12,521 bases of DNA from Planctomycetaceae bacterium (GTDB lineage: Bacteria > Planctomycetota > Planctomycetia > Planctomycetales > Planctomycetaceae). The DNA is taken from positions 1 to 12,521 of the forward strand of contig JAGQQB010000056.1 of the NCBI GenBank assembly GCA_020426425.1, written 5' to 3'. Position numbers and translations under genes: made by a program. Positions within the stretch are counted from its first letter, which is position 1, and each line of letters opens with the position of its first letter. This document shows positions 7,256 through 12,521 of the stretch, piece after piece. The notes under the pieces are model-generated. The model had not been told where the DNA came from. It saw only the letters and a program-made list of their open reading frames with translations, and did not search any database.

Positions 7256-7279
7256 CGAGTCTCGCTCTGGTCGCACATG

Positions 7280-7657
7280 CTACGACAGGTCGTCGTTCCA
7301 GTGCGATGACTGCTGCGGCGAGGGCGTTGTGTCCAGCGCTGCCAGGATCAGCAGGAACAGTCCGGCGGAGTGCGGAATCATTGAAACGAACGAGGCGATC
7401 GCGAACATCACCCGGGGATCGTTGGCGTTGTCCATCACGGTCTTGGAGATCACCTGCCAGAGGAATGGCGTAATCAAGTGGCTTGCCGCCAGCAGGCCCA
7501 TTCCGGACAACATCAATACGCCGGCGCGAGGGCGCTCGTGACGACGGCCCGACCACAGGATCAGGCCGATGATCAGGACGAACCAGAAGCTCCCCTGGGA
7601 CATGAATGTCAGTACTAACTGTCGGATGTGATCTTCTGCACTCAAGGTCTTTCTCAC
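7280..7657 (-). CDS. Small three-helix membrane protein of unknown function
   Basis: The 125-residue product starts at GTG 7657. An ATG at 7603 in the same frame would remove 18 residues and still leave every membrane segment; neither has a ribosome site. Three hydrophobic helices are visible: about 22-36 (SFWFVLIIGLILWSG), 46-66 (VLMLSGMGLLAASHLITPFL) and 84-106 (MFAIASFVSMIPHSAGLFLLILAAL-like). A basic RRHERPR loop follows helix 1, which suggests that loop is cytoplasmic. I recognise no family or catalytic motif. It lies 33 bases after the esterase stop on the same strand, and no promoter is evident between them, so co-transcription with the esterase is likely. It converges on the HEAT-like gene with 24 bases between the two stops and no clear terminator in that gap. 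Confidence 0.7.
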   Translation of the reverse strand: MRKTLSAEDHIRQLVLTFMSQGSFWFVLIIGLILWSGRRHERPRAGVLMLSGMGLLAASHLITPFLWQVISKTVMDNANDPRVMFAIASFVSMIPHSAGLFLLILAALDTTPSPQQSSHWNDDLS

Positions 7658-7690
7658 ACTGAAGAAATCGGTAGCCTGCGACTGAATACG

Positions 7691-10105
7691 TTACTTCGTT
7701 GGCCAATTCAAATGCTTAGCCAAAAAGCGAAATGTCCCCTGTCCGTTAATCGTGTGGGGGCCGTTGAACCACTCAATTTCCGTCTGATCTCCGATTCCGA
7801 GAGCGTCATAATGCCGTCGGACTTTTGCAAATTCCCAGCCGACCCATTCATCCGGCGCGACGCCATCGCCGTGTCCCCGTTCCACCATGAATGGTCGGGG
7901 CGCCATCAGTGAAGACAGTTCTGCGTAACCAGCGATATGCCCCATATTCCACTCCCAGATTTCGTACTCGGGCGTGAACACATAGGTATAGCGGGCTTCC
8001 GCGGAACTGTTCTTGCGAATCCACTCGTTGAAGTCGGCGGAACAGATTGACAGGCAATACAGCGGCTTCTGCTTCCCTTGGTCAGCATGGTCGACCAGCA
8101 GCGGCGGCACCCGAACGGCGGTCTTCCCTCCGTATGAGAGTCCATAAAATGCGATGCGATCTGGGTCGACATACGGCAACATCGCCAGCCAATGCAGCGT
8201 TTGCCGATGCTGTTCGATGATGTAGCTGAACAGCGACCGGCCAACAGGATTGCTCTTCCGCTGAATCTCCCGGAAAGCATCATATCCCTTGTATGGATTC
8301 TGTGGCGCGTACACCACGTAGCCTTGCTTGACGAGTTGCGTGCTGAATCCCTTGTAGGCCCGCCAGGCGCGCGACTCCCGATCCTCAGTGATCGTGTCCT
8401 CTGGTGTGCCTTCCAAGCCATGCTGGCAGACGACCACCGGTCGTCGTTCAGTTGTGTTGATTCCGCGTGGCAACAGCAGGATCCCACCAGCGATCATGGA
8501 TCCTGGTTCTGGTGATGCGCCTTGAGCATCGCTGCTACCGTAGACATCCAGCAGAACTTCGAAGCCGACATGCGTGGGCGCGTCGATCACTTTCCGAGTT
8601 CGGACATTGACATCGTTCGTCAGCGGTCCCGGCAACTGACCGATCAATTCTTCGAGCATCTCATCGCGAATGTGAGCGGCCGAGTCTTGCCACGCGGCGA
8701 CACTGCTGAGATCGCCGCTGGACCAGCGGGCTGAGCGAACAGAATTGCTGCGATGCAGCACCGCTTGCGTGTGGCGAATCAGTTCTTCCGTCAGCTCAGT
8801 TTGCTCAGCAACGATGGTTTCCGGCGAGACATCGTCGGGGACGCGAACGCGAGGCCATGTCACTGACTTCTCAGGTGGATCTGCGAGTGAGGGTCGTATT
8901 TCACGGAGTGTGTGTTGCAGTTCGGCTTCCCCAGCGCTTGCCAACAGGCGAACCCGAACTGGCGCTCCAAGTGCGGCATCGTAGTCCGCCGCACGCTGCA
9001 CTTCGGCCTGGGCATCTTCCAGTGTTGGTGTGACCAGTCGCCGAGGCGCTGCGATCTGCCGTCCTCCTGCGGGTGGCTCAAGCACGCCGTCCAGTTCCGG
9101 GGCGGAACGAGGATCGACCCACAAAGGGCGGGGATGCGACAACGCCGCGAGTTCCGCATTGCCGAAGCGAATCTGTCCGCGCCAGATGTTGCGTTCCAGC
9201 GGCTCCTGCCAGACGTTGCGATGCGTGCCGAAGTATCCGCGCACAATAACGGCAGCGATGTGTTCGTCGGTGTCGAGCGCGGCAGTCAACAGGCTCAGTA
9301 GTCCCCCTTCGCCGACACCAATCAGCAAGACAGGACGCTCCGGTTGCTCCGCTTTGATGGCGGCGGCGAGACTGAGGATCCGGGCTGTTTCGTAGCCCAG
9401 GATATGCCGCCCCAGTTCAAAGCCACAGCGATAGACCAGTTCGCGTCGCGGCAGATTCGTGCGCCGTAATGGAGACGCATCGACTGCGCGCTGTTCGTCG
9501 AGTTGTCGATTCACCAATCGAGGCAGGTAGACATCGCAACCGGCGGTCGACATTTGGCGCACTATGTCGACGGCGGATGCGTCCGCCGCACGGGTCGTCG
9601 GCAACCAGCCAATCAGTTCTTCGGGACTTTGATCCGCATCTCCGATCAACAGGCACACAGGCGCCGTTGCTTTGTTCGTAGCATTCGCCGTGCAGGCCAG
9701 CCCGTAGCCGCTCACACCCGGGATGCCGGTGTCCCACCGCAACGCACTGACATGGTGCGATTCTGATCGAGCACGTTCACGACGATACAGGACCGGTCGT
9801 GCGGGGATCGCTTCGTTCAGTCCGATCAAGTGTCGCAGTTCATTGCGTGTCGCCGCCCGCGCCTGTTGTTGGGCATCACCGTCCAGGTGCACCCAGGCGG
9901 CATCGCGTTCATCCTGGATGCGATGCAACTCGCGTTCGGCGAACGCACTGATCCCTGCGACCATCACTTCATGCAACGGCTGTTGCAGAGTGAGCGGTTT
10001 GGTTCCTGGTAGCGTCGCGTCTGAGAGCTCAACCGCTTCGGCGAGGAGGAAACCCGGTATGAATAGGAGGCCACCAACGACCGTCAGCCACTGCACCGCA
10101 CGCAT
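7691..10105 (-). CDS. Secreted tandem alpha/beta-hydrolase (acetyl xylan esterase-like)
   Basis: The 804-residue product starts with a signal peptide (about 1-23, VVGGLLFIPGFLLAEA). The C-terminal half (about 500-804) is an alpha/beta-hydrolase resembling acetyl xylan esterase and dienelactone hydrolase families. VVVCQHGLEG (558-567) supplies the oxyanion region, YGLSYGG (654-660) the nucleophile S657, GHGDGVAPDE (744-753) an acid (D747 or D752), and NGPHTING (781-788) the His H784. The first half (about 115-340) also looks like a hydrolase: VCLLIGDADQ (150-159), DVYLPRL (191-197) and LLIGVGEGG (260-268) after a helix. Its elbow has G265 where Ser should be, so it is probably inactive. Expected action is hydrolysis of an ester on a carbohydrate outside the cytoplasm; the substrate is inferred, not shown. 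The small membrane protein follows on the same strand. The ATG at 10105 has only a weak GAGAG site. Confidence 0.85.
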   Translation of the reverse strand: MRAVQWLTVVGGLLFIPGFLLAEAVELSDATLPGTKPLTLQQPLHEVMVAGISAFAERELHRIQDERDAAWVHLDGDAQQQARAATRNELRHLIGLNEAIPARPVLYRRERARSESHHVSALRWDTGIPGVSGYGLACTANATNKATAPVCLLIGDADQSPEELIGWLPTTRAADASAVDIVRQMSTAGCDVYLPRLVNRQLDEQRAVDASPLRRTNLPRRELVYRCGFELGRHILGYETARILSLAAAIKAEQPERPVLLIGVGEGGLLSLLTAALDTDEHIAAVIVRGYFGTHRNVWQEPLERNIWRGQIRFGNAELAALSHPRPLWVDPRSAPELDGVLEPPAGGRQIAAPRRLVTPTLEDAQAEVQRAADYDAALGAPVRVRLLASAGEAELQHTLREIRPSLADPPEKSVTWPRVRVPDDVSPETIVAEQTELTEELIRHTQAVLHRSNSVRSARWSSGDLSSVAAWQDSAAHIRDEMLEELIGQLPGPLTNDVNVRTRKVIDAPTHVGFEVLLDVYGSSDAQGASPEPGSMIAGGILLLPRGINTTERRPVVVCQHGLEGTPEDTITEDRESRAWRAYKGFSTQLVKQGYVVYAPQNPYKGYDAFREIQRKSNPVGRSLFSYIIEQHRQTLHWLAMLPYVDPDRIAFYGLSYGGKTAVRVPPLLVDHADQGKQKPLYCLSICSADFNEWIRKNSSAEARYTYVFTPEYEIWEWNMGHIAGYAELSSLMAPRPFMVERGHGDGVAPDEWVGWEFAKVRRHYDALGIGDQTEIEWFNGPHTINGQGTFRFLAKHLNWPTK

Positions 10106-10147
10106 GGTTGCTCTCGCCTTCAGGTTTTTGTCTGTGAAGCGAGACTC

Positions 10148-10177
10148 AGTCTACCGGAGCGGGTGATTGGATGTCAC
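10148..10177 (-). promoter_or_regulatory. Candidate sigma70-type promoter for the esterase gene
   Basis: On the minus strand GTGACA (10172-10177) and TAGACT (10148-10153) are separated by 18 bases. The predicted start near 10141 leaves about 35 bases before the ATG at 10105. The arrangement is like the promoter candidate of the DUF1444-like gene. Confidence 0.45.
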
Positions 10178-10241
10178 GGAACAACTGTGGGAACCCAAAG
10201 ACCCTAAGGACAGGATGCGACTGATCGATGATATTCGTACC

Positions 10242-10258
10242 TGACGCTGCCAGCGTCG
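10242..10258 (-). terminator. Short hairpin downstream of the deacetylase-like gene
   Basis: GACGCT (10243-10248) and AGCGTC (10252-10257) pair around a 3-base loop, with a possible flanking G-T pair. It lies about 36 bases after the stop of the deacetylase-like gene. There is no T-tract on the minus strand, so it is only a weak terminator candidate. Confidence 0.3.
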
Positions 10259-10293
10259 AAGTCGTCTGCTTGCTGCCTGGGGTGTCTCCGGAG

Positions 10294-11481
10294 TCAACTG
10301 ACCGGCATCGTCGACCGGACGGAGTTGGATTGGGTTGGCAATGGGAGCTGCGGCGTCGATGCGCCTTGCTCCGCCTGATGGACCAGTTGGGCCATTTCCC
10401 AGGCGGTGACATAGTGATAGCGGAACCTGGGATGTTCCTGGTGCAGCGCAGCGAGATCGCGATGGAATGCCTGCATGCCGGGACCGAGCAAGGTGTCGAT
10501 GTTGCCCGGCTTGCAGCCGTGCGTGTGAAGTTTGACGAATCGCCAGTTTGGCTGACCGGAAACAGTCACCCCTGCGTTGATCCAGGTCTGCAGGCGCTGC
10601 AGCGACGCTGGTCGTCCCTCGTGAAGATCTGAGTTCTCGGTTCGTGGAATCAGTCCCCACTTGCGATTCGCCCAGTCCAATGCCAGTGCGCCCTGAACCA
10701 TCAACAGATGGTCCGCTGGCGGTTGCCAGCCGACCCGGGCGCGCACGCCGACTTCATGGGAGCGTCGTTGTCCTGGGATGTCCTGGGCGTAATAGATCGA
10801 GTTGATCAGCCGAGGCTGCGTGGAACTCGGGGCTGAAGGAAACGTGAAGTCGGCATAGCAACCCGTCGCCAGCAGCACGCTCAGTTCCTGATCGACACCA
10901 CAGTAGCGACCATCGTGACGAGAGTTGCACAGCGCCCAGTTGCCATGGATGAACCCGTACACAATTTCGTTCGACACTGGATCTCGCCGCAGCAGTCCAT
11001 GCTGATGAAACAGCGTCTGGCGAAACCGATCCAGCTTCTCCTGCAGCCGCTCGGCATTGTCGTGGTCATGGTGCAGATGGACATCGACGTCGCCGTAGCC
11101 CTGATCGCACAGCTTCTTCAACTCGTCCAGAAACTCTGGGCGATACATATCCTGTGGATAAAAGAAGGTGTACTGCGGCGGGCGACCATCGACGTCGGCA
11201 AGATCGCCAAACAGTTCTGGATACTCTCGGATCCAGCGATCGACTCGCAGTTTGCCAGTCTCTGGCGACGCTCCGCCTGTTTCCGGTTCATAGTGATCGC
11301 AGATGGCGATGAAGACATCGAGTGGCTCGTCTGGGGACCAGGCATGGACCGTCTCGGTGGGGAACACAAATGCTGGTAGCCACCGGTCCATGTGTCTGGC
11401 GCGCAGCACGAGCCACGCCGCCAACACGCAACTTGCGCTGACGAGAACCAAGAACAGCATGATTACCGGAAATGACATCAT
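10294..11481 (-). CDS. Membrane-anchored protein resembling NodB-type polysaccharide deacetylases
   Basis: From the ATG at 11481 the product has 395 residues. The frame stays open to 11664, but that extension overlaps the glycosyltransferase and is Arg-rich, so I reject it; an ATG one codon later is equally possible. One N-terminal helix (about 5-26, PVIMLFLVLVSASCVLAAWLVL) anchors it, with a basic RARH after it. The body shows FIAICDHYEPE (57-67), YTFFYPQDMY (104-113) and DVDVHLHHDHDN (131-142). These look like the first Asp motif, the TFF strand and the metal-binding His motif of NodB-fold deacetylases. A further HTHGC motif lies at 319-323. The family would remove N- or O-acetyl groups from cell-surface sugars. 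Key residues do not follow the textbook DD and HSxxH spacing, so the activity is a guess. The gene starts 32 bases after the glycosyltransferase stop, likely in one operon. Confidence 0.7.
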   Translation of the reverse strand: MMSFPVIMLFLVLVSASCVLAAWLVLRARHMDRWLPAFVFPTETVHAWSPDEPLDVFIAICDHYEPETGGASPETGKLRVDRWIREYPELFGDLADVDGRPPQYTFFYPQDMYRPEFLDELKKLCDQGYGDVDVHLHHDHDNAERLQEKLDRFRQTLFHQHGLLRRDPVSNEIVYGFIHGNWALCNSRHDGRYCGVDQELSVLLATGCYADFTFPSAPSSTQPRLINSIYYAQDIPGQRRSHEVGVRARVGWQPPADHLLMVQGALALDWANRKWGLIPRTENSDLHEGRPASLQRLQTWINAGVTVSGQPNWRFVKLHTHGCKPGNIDTLLGPGMQAFHRDLAALHQEHPRFRYHYVTAWEMAQLVHQAEQGASTPQLPLPTQSNSVRSTMPVS

Positions 11482-11513
11482 GTTGGTGATGACGCGTTCG
11501 AGGCCCGCGTCTG

Positions 11514-12521
11514 TCAGTTCTCTTCCTGGATCCGTCCGGGGGACTTCTTGGGTAACGGTTCGTTGGTCCTGGCAGACCGATCCACACGTTGCTCGCACAC
11601 GTGATTGAGCAGTTTGGCCAGTTGCCCCGCCAGCGTGCGACGGTGAAACGCGTCGATGTCCCACAGGGCGTCATTGTGGTCGATGCCGCAGCGGAACTGT
11701 TCGATCATCAGCGCAAGGTTGTCTGAGATCTGTGCGACATTCCCCGGGGGACAGAGCATGGTGCCGGGCAGATTGCGGACGACATCCCACACATCGCCTT
11801 CAGGTGCGACGACGAACATTGGTCGCCGCGCGGCCATGTATTCGAAGGTCTTCGCATTGATGATCCGTTGCGTGTGCGGCAGATCGGTGTTAAGCATCAG
11901 CAATGCATCGGCGGACTGCATCATCTGTACCGCCTCGGCATGGGCGACAAACGGCAACTGCGTGACGGCACAGGGTGTGCCATCGAGCCGCTGGAGAATC
12001 GCTTCCTGATCGCCCGTTCGTCGTCCGGCAAGCAGCAGTTCCAGTTGCTCACAGAGTTGTGGCTGTGTGTTTGCCAGCTGGACAATCGCCTCGACCAGGG
12101 GCTCGATGGAATTCAGGTTCCACAGGGTTCCGATAAACGCGAGTCGGAATCGGTCCGTGCCGTTGCCGAAGTCCTGTTTCGCGGGCGGAGTGGCTGACTG
12201 TGGGAAGTCTGCGGGATCGAAGCCATTGTAGATGTAAGTGGACCGTGCCCGACTTCCGCAGGCGGCGGCGGTGTTCGCGACCGATTTCGCGCTCGAGGGA
12301 GTCGTGGCGAGCAGTACGTCTGCCGCCCGCACAGCGCGATTTTGCTGGCGCGTCTGCATCCAGTTCGCGAAGCGTCCCTGCTGTTTGTTCTCCCAATAGG
12401 CATTGCTGATGGACCATTCATCGCGGTAGTCGAGCACCAATGGCAGGCCCGTCTGGCGGGCGAGTCGCGCTCCCAGCAGGAGTGACGAGAACGGTGGTCC
12501 AGTCGCAATGATCACATCATG
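11514..12521 (-). CDS. Glycosyltransferase family 4, GT-B fold, 5' end missing
   Basis: The frame runs open into the window edge, giving 335 C-terminal residues. The GTG at 12515 is preceded by in-frame codons for His-Asp and is not a likely start. Visible features are DVIIATGPPFSSLLLGARLA (about 2-21) and LPLVLDYRDEW (about 26-36) of the N-terminal Rossmann domain, a linker IYNGFDP, then the C-terminal domain starting at FRLAFIGTLW, and KTFEYMAARRPMF, the conserved sugar-nucleotide-binding region with the family's Glu. About 100 residues of the N-terminal domain must lie outside. GT4 enzymes transfer a sugar, with retention of configuration, from a nucleotide donor in the building of exopolysaccharide, O-antigen or glycolipids; donor and acceptor are unknown. 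The polar tail after the last helix (KKSPGRIQEEN) is unremarkable. It is followed by the deacetylase-like gene. Confidence 0.92.
   Translation of the reverse strand, partial: HDVIIATGPPFSSLLLGARLARQTGLPLVLDYRDEWSISNAYWENKQQGRFANWMQTRQQNRAVRAADVLLATTPSSAKSVANTAAACGSRARSTYIYNGFDPADFPQSATPPAKQDFGNGTDRFRLAFIGTLWNLNSIEPLVEAIVQLANTQPQLCEQLELLLAGRRTGDQEAILQRLDGTPCAVTQLPFVAHAEAVQMMQSADALLMLNTDLPHTQRIINAKTFEYMAARRPMFVVAPEGDVWDVVRNLPGTMLCPPGNVAQISDNLALMIEQFRCGIDHNDALWDIDAFHRRTLAGQLAKLLNHVCEQRVDRSARTNEPLPKKSPGRIQEEN

Noticed and set aside
7256..7279. Possible bidirectional terminator between the convergent HEAT-like and small membrane protein genes
   Set aside because: The 24 bases hold no stable inverted repeat or T-tract that I can find.
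11482..11664. Upstream extension of the deacetylase-like gene
   Set aside because: It overlaps the end of the glycosyltransferase by about 150 bases, is Arg-rich and would bury the membrane anchor mid-protein. The ATG at 11481 gives a clean N-terminal anchor.
12513..12515. GTG as the start of the glycosyltransferase
   Set aside because: The frame continues upstream to the window edge (His-Asp precede it), and a GT4 N-terminal domain needs about 100 more residues. The gene is cut by the window.

Overview
This window is chromosomal-looking DNA, densely coding and fairly GC-rich. It most resembles a member of the Planctomycetota. That placement is an inference from gene style: a membrane-anchored HEAT-like protein of a kind I associate with planctomycetes, a large secreted alpha/beta hydrolase, few Shine-Dalgarno sites, TTG and GTG starts, and TAGAAT-type -10 boxes. 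I see no rRNA, tRNA, CRISPR array, insertion sequence or phage gene.

Layout. At the left edge a YdjI-like SPFH protein (minus strand, 3' end outside the window) diverges from a plus-strand cluster across a 272-base spacer. The spacer holds two promoter candidates and a strong inverted repeat. The plus cluster is a DUF1444-like protein with an extra N-terminal domain, then a PhnP-type metallo-beta-lactamase-fold hydrolase that overlaps it by 4 bases, then, after 90 bases, a 12-helix RND/MMPL transporter ending at a clear hairpin. A separate plus-strand gene follows for a single-pass membrane protein with HEAT-like helical repeats. It has a good promoter and a potentially structured leader.

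The right half is on the minus strand. Read in the direction of transcription it holds a family 4 glycosyltransferase (5' end outside the window), a membrane-anchored protein resembling NodB-type polysaccharide deacetylases, a secreted 804-residue esterase-like protein with two alpha/beta-hydrolase-like halves, and a small three-helix membrane protein. The last gene converges on the HEAT-like gene with 24 bases between stops.

How they may work together. The glycosyltransferase and deacetylase-like gene look like the end of a polysaccharide or glycoconjugate locus. The esterase could act on acylated sugars, but its substrate cannot be told. The first plus cluster has no obvious shared pathway. 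No single new system stands out. The most useful leads are the duplicated hydrolase with a degenerate first half, the N-terminal extension of the DUF1444-like protein, the acidic insert and asymmetric charge of the transporter, and the structured non-coding stretches.
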